From positions 1-38,674 of the forward strand of contig BBDW01000020.1 in assembly GCA_001312505.1 (NCBI GenBank): a stretch of DNA of 38,674 bases, in the 5' to 3' direction. Position 1 is the stretch's first letter; every line of letters begins with the position of its first letter. The notes under the pieces were generated by a model. That model was not told the origin of the DNA. It did no database searches and saw nothing but the letters and a program-made list of their open reading frames with translations. This DNA comes from Mediterraneibacter faecis JCM 15917 (lineage in GTDB: Bacteria; Bacillota; Clostridia; Lachnospirales; Lachnospiraceae). The position numbers and the translations under genes were made by a program. Shown piece by piece: positions 19,596 through 28,034 of the stretch.

Positions 19596-20255
19596 TTATG
19601 ATCTTTGTAGAGTTTCCAATCTTTTCGAATCAAGGATTGTGATTTTGCCGCGGGAGAGTCTGACAAGCCCCTCGCCTTGAAAGTATCGAAGCATTCGAGT
19701 GATAACTTCCCTGTGGGAACCAAGATGATTGGCGATAGTTTCGTGAGTGATTTTCAATTCATTTGCACCTTCAATAGAGGTCTCTTCTAAAAGAAATGAA
19801 GCAACACGCTTATCCAAACTCTTCCACATGATTTGTTCAATCAGCCACATGACATCAGAAAAACGGGTAGCCATTAACTCATTGGTATAGTTTGCAACGG
19901 GAGCAGATTCCTTCATAATACCTTTATAGATTTCAGCAGGGATGATCCAAAGATCAGTATCTTTTTCTGCTTCAATGGTTACTTCAAATTGAATGGATCG
20001 TATGATACATGAGGCGGATAAAAGACACATATCCATATCGAACAGACGGTAGAGTGTAATCTCCCGTCCTTCATCTGAAAGTATGTAAGTTCGAAGCTGC
20101 CCGGATTTAACCAGTAATAATCCAGTACAATCCAGGTTTCCGTTGTGAATGACTGTTCCTTTTTTTACATGCTGTGTGATTAAATTATCTGAAATTAGTT
20201 TTTTTTGTGCTGTATTTAACTCATTCCATACTGGAAAATGATTTTCGAAGTTCAT
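19596..20255 (-). CDS. Crp/Fnr-family transcriptional regulator
   Basis: 219 residues: a cyclic-nucleotide-binding-like beta-barrel (about residues 10-120, with VIHNGNLDCTGLLLVKSGQL) and a C-terminal winged helix (KITHETIANHLGSHREVITR). No N-terminal Fnr cysteine cluster is seen, so it may sense through another ligand, as redox or persulfide sensors of this group do. ATG 20255 is chosen over an upstream ATG because AAAGGAG precedes it by eight bases. A consensus leftward promoter lies at 20280-20308, with a palindrome on its -35 box, suggesting autoregulation and joint control of the divergent DUF134-NifX gene. The neighbour on the other side is the CoA-disulfide reductase-rhodanese gene, a fitting target. 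Confidence 0.85.
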   Translation of the reverse strand: MNFENHFPVWNELNTAQKKLISDNLITQHVKKGTVIHNGNLDCTGLLLVKSGQLRTYILSDEGREITLYRLFDMDMCLLSASCIIRSIQFEVTIEAEKDTDLWIIPAEIYKGIMKESAPVANYTNELMATRFSDVMWLIEQIMWKSLDKRVASFLLEETSIEGANELKITHETIANHLGSHREVITRMLRYFQGEGLVRLSRGKITILDSKRLETLQRS

Positions 20256-20279
20256 AACAGTTATCTCCTTTACGAACAT

Positions 20280-20308
20280 AGTATACTTGCTTTTTTAGGA
20301 TGCGTCAA
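20280..20308 (-). promoter_or_regulatory. Sigma-A promoter of the Crp/Fnr gene
   Basis: On the minus strand TTGACG, a 17-base spacer and TATACT match the consensus; the start point falls about 20 bases before the ATG. Confidence 0.75.
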
Positions 20309-20313
20309 TCCTA
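20296..20313. promoter_or_regulatory. Operator TAGGAT-N6-ATCCTA in the divergent promoter
   Basis: A perfect 6+6 palindrome with a six-base spacer. It covers the -35 box of the leftward promoter and sits four bases before the rightward -35. Spacing and place fit a dimeric Crp/Fnr-type regulator controlling both genes. Confidence 0.6.
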
Positions 20314-20316
20314 TAA

Positions 20317-20345
20317 TTGACATATGCCATTTATAAGGTTATTAT
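20317..20345 (+). promoter_or_regulatory. Sigma-A promoter of the DUF134-NifX gene
   Basis: Perfect -35 TTGACA (20317-20322), 17-base spacer, -10 TATTAT (20340-20345), 28 bases before ATG. Confidence 0.8.
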
Positions 20346-20372
20346 ATAAGAAAAGCGAGAAAGGAGCAGTTT

Positions 20373-21152
20373 ATGCCGAGACCAGTAAAATGCAGAAAAG
20401 TTTGTTATTTCCCCCCCAATATTTTAGAATTCCTTCCGGCAGATAATACTGAGAAAAAAACACCTATTGTTCTGACGGTAGATGAGTATGAGACAATTCG
20501 TCTTTTGGACAAGAAAGGCTATAGTCAGGAGCAGTGTGCAGCATCTATGCAAGTCGCAAGAACAACAGTTCAACGGATTTACGAGATTGCCAGGAAGAAA
20601 ATAGCAGATGCACTTATTGATGGACATCCGCTTAGAATTGAGGGAGGGGGGGATTTCATAATCTGTGACGGTCAGAGCAGCAACTGTAGCTTTGGAGGAT
20701 GTTACAAACAGGAAATTTACCAAAAATATGCAGCAGAAAAAGGAGAAGGTATTATGAGAATAGCAGTAACATATGAAAATGGACAGATTTTCCAGCACTT
20801 TGGACACACAGAGACATTTAAGATTTACGATGTAGAGGAAGGAAAAGTAGTACATTCAGAAGTAGTAGATACAAATGGAAGCGGACATGGTGCATTGGCG
20901 GGAGTTCTTAGTGCATTGAACGCAGATGTTTTGATCTGTGGCGGAATCGGAGGCGGTGCACAGACAGCGTTAGCGGCAGCAGGCATTAAGCTTTTTGGAG
21001 GAGTTTCCGGAGATGCGGATGAAGCAGTAGAAGCCTTTATTAATGAAACATTGGATTACAATCCAGATGTGAAGTGTTCTCATCACGAGCACAGTCACGA
21101 GGAAGGACATACATGTGGCGAGCATGGGTGTGGAAGCCATAGCTGTCATTAA
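20373..21152 (+). CDS. DUF134 DNA-binding protein fused to a NifX/NifB-like cofactor-binding domain with metal-binding tail
   Basis: 259 residues. Residues 1-125 form a DUF134 domain (MPRPVKCRKVCYFP; helix-turn-helix GYSQEQCAASMQVARTTVQR; a late cysteine pair SSNCSFGGC). Residues about 128-235 are a dinitrogenase iron-molybdenum cofactor-binding fold (MRIAVTYENGQIFQHFGHTE, VLICGGIGGGAQTAL). The tail is rich in His and Cys (HHEHSHEEGHTCGEHGCGSH), clearly a metal-binding segment. In Firmicutes and archaea such proteins are linked to iron-sulfur or metal handling, but no reaction is established. A strong promoter and an operator shared with the Crp/Fnr gene precede it. Two tracts add single residues: C7 at 20411 (YFPPN) and G7 at 20646 (EGGGDF). 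Confidence 0.85.
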   Translation: MPRPVKCRKVCYFPPNILEFLPADNTEKKTPIVLTVDEYETIRLLDKKGYSQEQCAASMQVARTTVQRIYEIARKKIADALIDGHPLRIEGGGDFIICDGQSSNCSFGGCYKQEIYQKYAAEKGEGIMRIAVTYENGQIFQHFGHTETFKIYDVEEGKVVHSEVVDTNGSGHGALAGVLSALNADVLICGGIGGGAQTALAAAGIKLFGGVSGDADEAVEAFINETLDYNPDVKCSHHEHSHEEGHTCGEHGCGSHSCH

Positions 21153-21171
21153 GAAGAATAGCAAAAAATAA

Positions 21172-21236
21172 TGTGACTGTTCAGAGCCAACCTCCAAAAT
21201 GATACGTATTTTGGAGGTTGGCTCTGAACGGTTACA
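21172..21236. terminator. Long near-perfect hairpin, bidirectional terminator between convergent genes
   Basis: 29-base arms (21172-21200 and 21208-21236) with loop GATACGT. The inner 22 bp pair perfectly and the outer seven include two G-T pairs. T-rich sequence follows on both strands (TATTTTTTATTG on plus, ATTATTTTTTGC on minus), serving the DUF134-NifX gene and aroE. The ends (GTGACTGTTCA / TGAACGGTTAC) resemble the termini of the repeat at 38530. Confidence 0.85.
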
Positions 21237-21268
21237 TATTTTTATTGTTTGCTTAACTGGGAGCAGTT

Positions 21269-22153
21269 TTATTTTTGGTTTTCTGCCTGATATTTCTTGT
21301 ATTCTTCTACAGGCATATCCAGGCCGGTATATAATTTATAAGCCGCAACGCCCTGCCACAGAAGCATACCTTTTCCACCGATAGTTTCTGCACAACCGGC
21401 TTCTTTTGCTTCCCGAAGAAGTTTTGTTTCTTCCGGATTATATACAACATCACATACGATCAAATCAGAACGAAATACAGATTTGTCCGTGATTGGGGGG
21501 GAAAGGTCTTCGTGAGGTTTCATTCCTACCAGTGTTCCATTTACCAGAATATCTGCTTTTGCAATTTCTTCTTTCAAATTTTCTTGATCATCCAGACAAA
21601 ATACCTGAACATTACAATCCGGTACTTCGCTTTTCAGTTTAGCAGCGGTGTCTTTTGCGCGATTAAGAAACGGATCGTCTGGATTGAAGACGGAAATGGA
21701 TGTTGCTCCATCAAGTGCACACTGTACCAAGATGGCTGTTGCAGCTCCTCCTGCACCTAAAATCACCATTTTCTTTCCTTTTACATCTACACCATGATCT
21801 CTTAGATTTTCCACAAAACCGATACCATCTGTCATGTGTCCGATCAGTTTTCCGTTCTCATTAACAATTGTATTCACTGCACCGATAATTCTTGCAGCAG
21901 GTGATAACTCATCCATGTTCTGAGCTGCTGCCGTTTTACATGGCATAGTTACATTGCACCCTCTCATTTTGAACAGACGCATCGCATCCAATGCTGCCGG
22001 TACCTGATCTTCCTTAATGTCAAAAGCCATGTAGCTGTAGTCCAAATTATGATAACGGAAGCAGAAGTTATACATATCAGGAGATCCTGAATGTCCTACT
22101 GGACTTCCAATCAATGCTAATAAACCTGTTGTTCCTTTAATTCTCTGTTCCAT
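21269..22153 (-). CDS. aroE: Shikimate dehydrogenase
   Basis: 294 residues; reduces 3-dehydroshikimate to shikimate with NADPH in aromatic amino-acid synthesis. Shikimate-binding serines lie in GHSGSPDMYNF. The catalytic Lys is in NVTMPCKTAA, where His is more common before Lys, and the Asp follows in NMDELS. NADP binds at VILGAGGAATAI. GAGGAG precedes the ATG. The chorismate mutase-shikimate kinase gene lies 52 bases upstream on the same strand, so the two probably share the promoter at 23023-23051. The tract at 21495-21501 (C7 on the coding strand) gives DLSPPITDKS with one extra proline. A quinate-type dehydrogenase is a less likely alternative. Confidence 0.88.
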   Translation of the reverse strand: MEQRIKGTTGLLALIGSPVGHSGSPDMYNFCFRYHNLDYSYMAFDIKEDQVPAALDAMRLFKMRGCNVTMPCKTAAAQNMDELSPAARIIGAVNTIVNENGKLIGHMTDGIGFVENLRDHGVDVKGKKMVILGAGGAATAILVQCALDGATSISVFNPDDPFLNRAKDTAAKLKSEVPDCNVQVFCLDDQENLKEEIAKADILVNGTLVGMKPHEDLSPPITDKSVFRSDLIVCDVVYNPEETKLLREAKEAGCAETIGGKGMLLWQGVAAYKLYTGLDMPVEEYKKYQAENQK

Positions 22154-22205
22154 TTTCTCCTCCTGTTTTGAGTCTGAATTTGAGATGCGACTTCATAAGT
22201 TTCTT

Positions 22206-22990
22206 TTACTCGCTGTCCATCTGGCGCAGTCTGAGAATTAGTTCTTCGCAAATCTGCAATTCATCTTTTCCGTCTGTTTCAATGATAATATCCGCTGCTG
22301 TTTCATATTTTTCTCTTCGTTTCTCCATAAGATCGGCAATAAACGGAACTGTTTTGTTATTTTCAATCAGCGGACGGTCATGGCTGTCTTTGACACGATC
22401 CAGAATAGTTTCAGGTTTGGCAGTCAGAAGAACTACACGTCCGTTTTTCTTCATCTCAACGACATTACATTCTCTCATCGGAGTTCCACCGCCACAGGAA
22501 ATCACGACATTCGTTTTGGACTGCATTTCGATAAGAAGGTTGGTCTCCAGGTTGCGGAAATACTGTTCGCCATATACTTCAAAAATATCGGAAATAGTCA
22601 TACCTTCTCTTTCAGCTATGATCTGATCCATCTCGATTACTTCCATTGCAAAGGAGTTTTTCAAAAACTCTGAGATGGTACTTTTACCGGCTCCCATGAA
22701 TCCAATAAGCACAATATTATAGTTAAACAATTTTCTGGACTGGATTCTTTTACTGTTCAGTGTGATGCTTTCAAATACATCTGCTACTTCAGTTTTATGA
22801 CGTTTTTCTTCCATTCTCTTTTCCAGCCATTCTTTCTGTTTGGCTTCTTGTTCCGGCTGTAAGATTGGAAGATCATTGGCCTCCTTATAAGCATGATATC
22901 TTCTACAATACGATTACGCATAAGCAATGCATCCAGGATGATTTCATCACACTGGCCAAGACTCTCTCTTAATATTTCTAACTGATCCAT
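22206..22990 (-). CDS. aroK: Bifunctional chorismate mutase-shikimate kinase (one frameshift)
   Basis: About 261 residues once read across an indel. The N-terminal ~90 residues resemble an AroQ-type chorismate mutase helix bundle (LRESLGQCDEIILDALLMRN). Shikimate kinase follows, with P-loop LIGFMGAGKST, the shikimate-binding ISCGGGTPMRE and the lid Arg near DSHDRPLIENN. This fusion is typical of Lachnospiraceae and related Clostridia. The frame breaks near 22892: one C is missing on the plus strand (coding ATGGCTTATAAGG reads ATGCTTATAAGG). Restored, it runs MAYKEANDLPILQPEQEAKQ straight into the kinase part. A run-length error is more likely than decay, since both halves look fully conserved. 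Confidence 0.82.
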
Positions 22991-23022
22991 TTTATCACCT
23001 TTCCTATCTTATTATTTTTAAT

Positions 23023-23051
23023 ATTATAACAGCTGTTTTTGTATACTACAA
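23023..23051 (-). promoter_or_regulatory. Sigma-A promoter of the aroK-aroE operon
   Basis: On the minus strand TTGTAG, 17 bases, TATAAT, ending about 30 bases before the start codon. Confidence 0.65.
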
Positions 23052-23056
23052 TACAA

Positions 23057-23093
23057 TTTAGTGATTTTCTGCTTTAAATCGCTAAAGCTTTTT
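23057..23093 (+). terminator. Hairpin with T run upstream of guaA
   Basis: Stem TTTAGTGATTT / AAATCGCTAAA (23057-23067 with 23076-23086), one G-T pair, followed by GCTTTTT on the plus strand. It lies ahead of the guaA promoter, so it would stop stray transcription from the left rather than attenuate guaA. Confidence 0.45.
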
Positions 23094-23118
23094 GAAATAG
23101 CAATTATACCAGAATGTG

Positions 23119-23147
23119 TTGACGTGTAATCGTAATGACGGTACAAT
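23119..23147 (+). promoter_or_regulatory. Sigma-A promoter of guaA
   Basis: TTGACG (23119-23124), 17-base spacer, TACAAT (23142-23147), about 40 bases before the ATG. The short leader leaves no room for a purine riboswitch. Confidence 0.75.
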
Positions 23148-23186
23148 TATTGTAGATATTGAGAGGATACTAAGGAGGAAAATCAA

Positions 23187-24176
23187 ATGAATGTTACTGA
23201 AATCAGACGTCCGGCTGACATGGAAAGAATTACAACGCCAGAACTTGCAAAGGCTTTTATTGACGAGCAGGTTGCATTGATCAAAGAACAGGTAGGAGAT
23301 AAGAAGGTTCTTCTTGCACTTTCCGGTGGAGTAGATTCATCTGTTGTTGCTGCACTTTTGATCAAAGCTATTGGTCAGCAGTTAGTATGTGTTCATGTTA
23401 ATCATGGTCTGCTTCGTAAGGGTGAGCCAGAGCAGGTGATCGAAGTATTCCGTAATCAGATGAATGCAAATCTGGTTTATGTGGATGCTACAGATCGTTT
23501 CCTTGATAAATTAGCTGGAGTTGAGGATCCGGAAGAGAAGAGAAAGATTATCGGTGGAGAATTTATCGAAGTATTTGCTGAAGAAGCAAGAAAGCTTGAT
23601 GGTATTGAATTCTTAGCACAGGGTACAATCTGGCCAGATATTCTTGAGTCAGAAGAAGGAATCAAAGCGCATCATAATGCAGGCGGACTTCCAGAAGATA
23701 TGAATTTTGAACTTGTAGAACCAGTTAGAATTCTGTTTAAGGATGAGGTTCGTGTTGTTGGAGACGAACTCGGTCTTCCACATGGTATGGTTTATCGTCA
23801 GCCATTCCCGGGACCGGGACTTGGAGTTCGTTGTCCGGGAGCTATCACACGCGATCGTTTGGAAGCAGTACGTGAATCTGATGCAATTCTTCGTGAGGAA
23901 TTTGAGAAGAACGGACTGGAAGGAAAGATCTGGCAGTATTTTACTGTTGTTCCGGATTTTAGATCTACAGGAATTAAGGATGGAAAACGTGCTTTTGAGT
24001 GGTCTTGTATTGTTCGTGCAGTATGCTCTATCGACGTTATGACAGCAACTGTTGCTGAGATTCCACATGAATTAATGGTTCATATTACAGAACGTATCAC
24101 ACATGAAGTTCCGGGAATCAACCGTGTACTTTATGATTTTACACCAAAGCCGACAGGAACAGTGGAATTCGAGTAA
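23187..24176 (+). CDS. guaA: GMP synthase, ATP-pyrophosphatase part only (no glutaminase domain)
   Basis: 329 residues; converts XMP to GMP by adenylation and amination. It has the PP-loop SGGVDSS (residues 46-52), the XMP-binding GLPHGMVYRQPFPGPGLG and the C-terminal dimerisation domain ending KPTGTVEFE. Usual bacterial GuaA is near 510-520 residues because it begins with a class I glutamine amidotransferase. Here an ideal AAGGAGG and promoter precede the start and no glutaminase sequence lies upstream, so the short form is genuine. It needs free ammonia or a separately encoded glutaminase subunit, as in archaea. No G/C tract or frameshift affects it. Confidence 0.88.
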   Translation: MNVTEIRRPADMERITTPELAKAFIDEQVALIKEQVGDKKVLLALSGGVDSSVVAALLIKAIGQQLVCVHVNHGLLRKGEPEQVIEVFRNQMNANLVYVDATDRFLDKLAGVEDPEEKRKIIGGEFIEVFAEEARKLDGIEFLAQGTIWPDILESEEGIKAHHNAGGLPEDMNFELVEPVRILFKDEVRVVGDELGLPHGMVYRQPFPGPGLGVRCPGAITRDRLEAVRESDAILREEFEKNGLEGKIWQYFTVVPDFRSTGIKDGKRAFEWSCIVRAVCSIDVMTATVAEIPHELMVHITERITHEVPGINRVLYDFTPKPTGTVEFE

Positions 24177-24215
24177 TATTCGCAGCATCTATGTAACAAG
24201 AAAGAGAAGCATCAT

Positions 24216-25061
24216 ATGAAACATACATTTACATTGGCTAATGGAGTGGAAATCCCAGCAGTGGGGTTTGGCACATATAAAGCCGCAGACAACACCGATG
24301 AAGCAATTATAAGTGAAGCAATCCGACAGGGGTATCGCCATCTTGATACGGCAGCCTTTTATTTCAATGAAAAAGCAGTAGGAAAAGCTGTGCACGAGAG
24401 TGGAATTCCACGAGAAGATTTTTTCCTGACATCAAAGGTCTGGAAAGATTATCTAGGATATGATTCAACTTTGCAGGAGTTCGAAAGCACTTGTAAAAGA
24501 TTAGGTACAGATTATTTGGATCTTTATCTCATCCACTGGCCAAGACCTTCTGATCTGAATGCAGAGTGGAGAGATTTGGATGTGGAGACATGGAAAGCAC
24601 TGGAAGATCTCTATAAGTCGAAAAAGGTACGGGCAATCGGTGTCAGCAATTTTCTGCCACATCATTTGAACAATCTGTTAGAGCGGACAAGCATTACTCC
24701 TATGGTGAATCAGTTAGAATTCCATCCGGGATATATACAGAAGGCTGCAGTTGATTTCTGTAAGCAGCTGGGTATTCAGGTAGAGGCATGGAGTCCGATC
24801 GGTCGAGCCAGAGTTCTCAAGGAGCCACTTCTTATGGAACTTGCAGAAAAATATCAGGTATCTGTCGCACAGATCTGTATCAGATTTGCTCTGCAGTGCG
24901 GTGTGTTACCGTTGCCAAAATCCTCTTCCAGTGAGAGAATGCATCAGAATCTGGATGTTTTCGGATTTGATATAGAGGAAAATGATATGTATCAGTTGAT
25001 GACTTTACCGCAGATTGGATGGTCGGGAGAACATCCGGATCGGGAGCGGGTAAGATTTTAA
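24216..25061 (+). CDS. Aldo/keto reductase
   Basis: 281 residues of an NAD(P)H-dependent (alpha/beta)8 reductase of the 2,5-diketo-gluconate-reductase group. The catalytic tetrad is visible: Asp in HLDTAAFYFNE, Tyr in the same motif, Lys in TSKVWKD and His in LIHWPRP. The cofactor region is PLPKSSSSERMHQN. It reduces carbonyl compounds such as sugars or methylglyoxal; the substrate cannot be told. It starts 40 bases after guaA, so it may be read from the same promoter, and a strong terminator follows. Confidence 0.85.
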   Translation: MKHTFTLANGVEIPAVGFGTYKAADNTDEAIISEAIRQGYRHLDTAAFYFNEKAVGKAVHESGIPREDFFLTSKVWKDYLGYDSTLQEFESTCKRLGTDYLDLYLIHWPRPSDLNAEWRDLDVETWKALEDLYKSKKVRAIGVSNFLPHHLNNLLERTSITPMVNQLEFHPGYIQKAAVDFCKQLGIQVEAWSPIGRARVLKEPLLMELAEKYQVSVAQICIRFALQCGVLPLPKSSSSERMHQNLDVFGFDIEENDMYQLMTLPQIGWSGEHPDRERVRF

Positions 25062-25082
25062 TACAATGAAAATAAAGCTATT

Positions 25083-25118
25083 GAAAATGACACCCCCCCT
25101 AAATGAGGTGTCATTTTC
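25083..25118. terminator. Bidirectional terminator between convergent genes
   Basis: A perfect 12-bp stem GAAAATGACACC / GGTGTCATTTTC. T-rich sequence on the right and A-rich on the left let it serve both the aldo/keto reductase and the acyl-CoA synthetase gene. The C7 tract 25093-25099 lies at the stem-loop border. Confidence 0.8.
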
Positions 25119-25192
25119 TTATAAGAGCTTTTTATAGAAGAGAAGTAGTCGTTTATACAACTTCTGTCATAATCTGAATGTCTGCTCATAAT

Positions 25193-26608
25193 TTATTTCT
25201 TATTTTTAATCTGGCCATATTTGTAGAGAGCGACCATAGCATTTACGGCTTGTTCAGCAGTCGGATAAGCTGGGATTCCATGATCTCTCAACTTCATGAT
25301 AGCTTCCTGACATTCTTCACCACCCTGGCATTCCATAATGAACGGTTTTCCAAGATGCTTATATGTCTCGTAAATATCGATAACCAGATCTGTTACAGCC
25401 GGAACATCTGTTACTGCTGTCGGACAGATGGATCCAAGTATTCCATGTACATTTGGGTCACGCATTACCTGTGTGAATGCACCTTTATACTGAACAGGTG
25501 AAGCTGTTCCGGAAATATCAACAGGATTAAGCGGAGAACCAAACATTGGCATATATGCACGGATTCTTCCTGCTAGATTAGGAGAAATCTCTGCCAGCTC
25601 ATGCATTGGCATTCCCCCCCGACGTTCAAAGTGATCACAGCTGAGAAGACCTGAACCACCACCGTTGGTAATCATAACGATATTGTCACCCTTTGGTGCC
25701 GGCTGCATTCCTAATGCCATTGATATATCGAGGAATTCTTGCCATGTGGTCGCACGGATAGCTCCAGCCTTTTCAAAAATATCATCATAAAATGCATCAT
25801 TTGTTCCTTTGTTTTCAGAAGCAGTATGTGCAAATGCAGCTTTTTCACCAATCTTTGAACCACCGACTTTTATTGTTACGATCGGTTTATCAACACTGCG
25901 GCAAGCTTCAATAAATGCATCAGGACTATCCAGTCCTTCAATATAAATTGCAAGACATTTACTGTTTTCATCTCTTCCAGCGTAGGATATAAACTCACAG
26001 AAATCAACGTCAGCTTTATTTCCAAGTCCTACGAAGAAGCTCATTCCAAAATGATCTTTCTGTGAGGTTCCAAGTGCCGCAAGCAAGTTGGCACCTGACT
26101 GAGAAATCATTGCTACAGGACCTTTGATTGGAAGATAAGGGATAAATCCGCAGTTGAAATTAAGGTATGGACTTCCCATTCCTACAAGGTTTGGTCCAAT
26201 CAGAGGCAGCTCATGATCACGACAATATTGAGTGAGTTCATCCTGCAGTGTTCCACGTCCGATTTCTTTAAATGCACTTGTGGCAATAACAACAATCTTA
26301 ACTTTCTTTTCAACACAATCTTCCAAAACAGATTTAACAATGTGTGCAGGTACAGCAAGAAAAGCAAGATCGATTTCATCAGGAATATCCTTTACAGTCT
26401 TATAAGCTGTAAATCCGGCAACTTTATCTGCTCTTGGATTTACAGGATAAATCTTTCCTTTATATCCCCCCCATGTTAAAAGGCCATCAACAACTTTATA
26501 GCCGACTTTTGTAGAATAACGGCTGGCTCCGACTACGGCAATCGTTTTTGGATTTAATGCATATTGAAGTTTATCAACAACATATTCTCTTGGATGTTTT
26601 ACGATCAT
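25193..26608 (-). CDS. ADP-forming acyl-CoA synthetase, CoA-binding (alpha-type) subunit
   Basis: 471 residues with a CoA-binding Rossmann domain (IAVVGASRYSTKVGYKVV) followed by two succinyl-CoA-ligase-like domains (VAMISQSGANLLAAL; MITNGGGSGLL). The His carrying the phosphate is probably in AAFAHTASENKG. ADP-forming synthetases make ATP from acyl-CoA or run in reverse. The ATP-grasp beta part is neither fused nor adjacent, so activity needs a partner elsewhere, or the protein has another CoA-related role. The gene is one base from its upstream neighbour and so is translationally linked to the Lrp-like regulator. Tracts at 25614 and 26466 each add a glycine (RRGGMP, TWGGYK). Confidence 0.82.
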   Translation of the reverse strand: MIVKHPREYVVDKLQYALNPKTIAVVGASRYSTKVGYKVVDGLLTWGGYKGKIYPVNPRADKVAGFTAYKTVKDIPDEIDLAFLAVPAHIVKSVLEDCVEKKVKIVVIATSAFKEIGRGTLQDELTQYCRDHELPLIGPNLVGMGSPYLNFNCGFIPYLPIKGPVAMISQSGANLLAALGTSQKDHFGMSFFVGLGNKADVDFCEFISYAGRDENSKCLAIYIEGLDSPDAFIEACRSVDKPIVTIKVGGSKIGEKAAFAHTASENKGTNDAFYDDIFEKAGAIRATTWQEFLDISMALGMQPAPKGDNIVMITNGGGSGLLSCDHFERRGGMPMHELAEISPNLAGRIRAYMPMFGSPLNPVDISGTASPVQYKGAFTQVMRDPNVHGILGSICPTAVTDVPAVTDLVIDIYETYKHLGKPFIMECQGGEECQEAIMKLRDHGIPAYPTAEQAVNAMVALYKYGQIKNKK

Positions 26609-26609
26609 A

Positions 26610-27830
26610 TTACTGCACCTCCTCTGAGTCAGTTGAGAAACGACATTTTACGGAACCGGATTCCAGTCTGTTCTGTAAAAAGTCATCCGTCATAACGCAT
26701 TCTTCCCAATATCCGTTATCATCATCAAGACGGGCTACCCAACGTCTGAACTGTCTCTTTGAATTTGCTACCTTTACTTCTTCGATCTCAGCGTATCCTT
26801 CCAACATTCTTCTGATTGCTTCTACGTCATTTACTTCGGTATAAACAGTCAGCATGCAATCGTAGAAAGAGTCACCGAACTGAAGAATATCTACGAATTC
26901 CGGCATAAGTGAGAATTCATCTACGATTTCTGCCTTCCTGTAACTCGGAACATTCTGGAACATACGAACCAGATACATATGCATTGATATTCCAAGTGCT
27001 CTGTAATTAATATAAATCATTGGTAGCATAAATTTTCGTTCATCAACACACATTACAATGTCTTTTTTCATTTGCTTGCCATCTAAGCCGGATAACTTCT
27101 CCAACATATCAAAATCAAACATATCTGCGATTGATTTTGTACTGTTAAGAGCTTCGATAATAGCAAAATCTTTTTTATCTATTTTGTTCTGAACTTTAAG
27201 GAATTTCTTCTTCTGTTCTTCTCCAAAAATAAATTTTCTGTATCTGTCTTCCGGAACATCCCACTGGTTCACCAATGATTCCCTGACATCTGCTCTGATT
27301 GGGCAAAGATGTACATATTCTACTTCCGGTCTGTCTTTCCATGGCTGGATAACATCTGCAAGAAGATTGTCCAGAACTCTCATGTGATTTCCGTTAAAGA
27401 AATCGAAATCGCCCTCTGCGAGATATCCTGTACAAATATCATCTTTATTCTGATACCACTTGGCAAATTCAGCTTTTACCTTTGGATCTGTACCGTCTTT
27501 TAATTTGACAACCCAATAATAAAGTCCCCAACCGTAAACACCAACATTTGGATTCATAACGAACATGATAAGATGTTCATCATACATTCGTTTTAATCGA
27601 TCCTTGATATCAGCTGGTTTGATTCCGGTTTCCTTTGCAATATAATCGATATTCCAGACTTCCGGATAGACCTGATAAAATGACTTCGCGACATTGTATG
27701 CTGCAACTTCTGTAGCATCGAGAGAATATGTTCCCGGTTCAGAGTAACCGTATCCTCTAGGTGGAAAACAGTTTTTTTTCATCCATGCCTGCTGCTGATC
27801 CGTTCCTATTGTGTATAATGTTTCTCCCAT
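26610..27830 (-). CDS. Lrp/AsnC-like regulator with duplicated domains (tentative)
   Basis: 406 residues. A winged-helix-like segment (WNIDYIAKETGIKPADIKDR) near residue 60 is followed by an alpha/beta stretch (VYGWGLYYWVVKLK), and the pattern appears again in the second half (IDKKDFAIIEALN...SIADMFDF, then LGISMHMYLVRM and a C-terminal alpha/beta part). This suggests two Lrp-like halves in one chain, but I do not recognise a named family. I chose ATG 27830 because AAGGAGG lies inside the longer frame just before it. It leads the operon with the acyl-CoA synthetase subunit and probably regulates or senses for that pathway. Confidence 0.55.
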   Translation of the reverse strand: MGETLYTIGTDQQQAWMKKNCFPPRGYGYSEPGTYSLDATEVAAYNVAKSFYQVYPEVWNIDYIAKETGIKPADIKDRLKRMYDEHLIMFVMNPNVGVYGWGLYYWVVKLKDGTDPKVKAEFAKWYQNKDDICTGYLAEGDFDFFNGNHMRVLDNLLADVIQPWKDRPEVEYVHLCPIRADVRESLVNQWDVPEDRYRKFIFGEEQKKKFLKVQNKIDKKDFAIIEALNSTKSIADMFDFDMLEKLSGLDGKQMKKDIVMCVDERKFMLPMIYINYRALGISMHMYLVRMFQNVPSYRKAEIVDEFSLMPEFVDILQFGDSFYDCMLTVYTEVNDVEAIRRMLEGYAEIEEVKVANSKRQFRRWVARLDDDNGYWEECVMTDDFLQNRLESGSVKCRFSTDSEEVQ

Positions 27831-27976
27831 AGAATACCTACCTCCTTCTATTTTTATATACACGCTTCTTATATACCCAACATAACATAAACAAATCGAT
27901 AAACCAATCTCTTTCAGATGTGTTTGAACAAAGCTAATCAGATTGTTTAAAATAGCCTAAAATCTGGAAAAGATAC

Positions 27977-28005
27977 TTTATTTTTATGTCAATTTATACT
28001 ATAAT
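27977..28005 (+). promoter_or_regulatory. Probable promoter of the TetR gene at 28035
   Basis: Weak -35 TTTATT, 17-base spacer and a perfect -10 TATAAT, about 30 bases before the ATG. Confidence 0.5.
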
Positions 28006-28034
28006 TATATATATTGCGGAGCTTTTAAAAATAT

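Noticed and set aside
1567..20652. G7/C7 tracts as classic phase-variation switches
   Set aside because: Phase-variable tracts sit in a few surface or modification genes. These occur in housekeeping and sugar genes, mostly adding whole codons, and in the P-loop of an ATPase, which does not fit on/off switching.
22991..23186. Purine riboswitch before guaA
   Set aside because: The promoter lies only about 40 bases before the start codon, leaving no leader for an aptamer; the hairpin at 23057 is upstream of the promoter.
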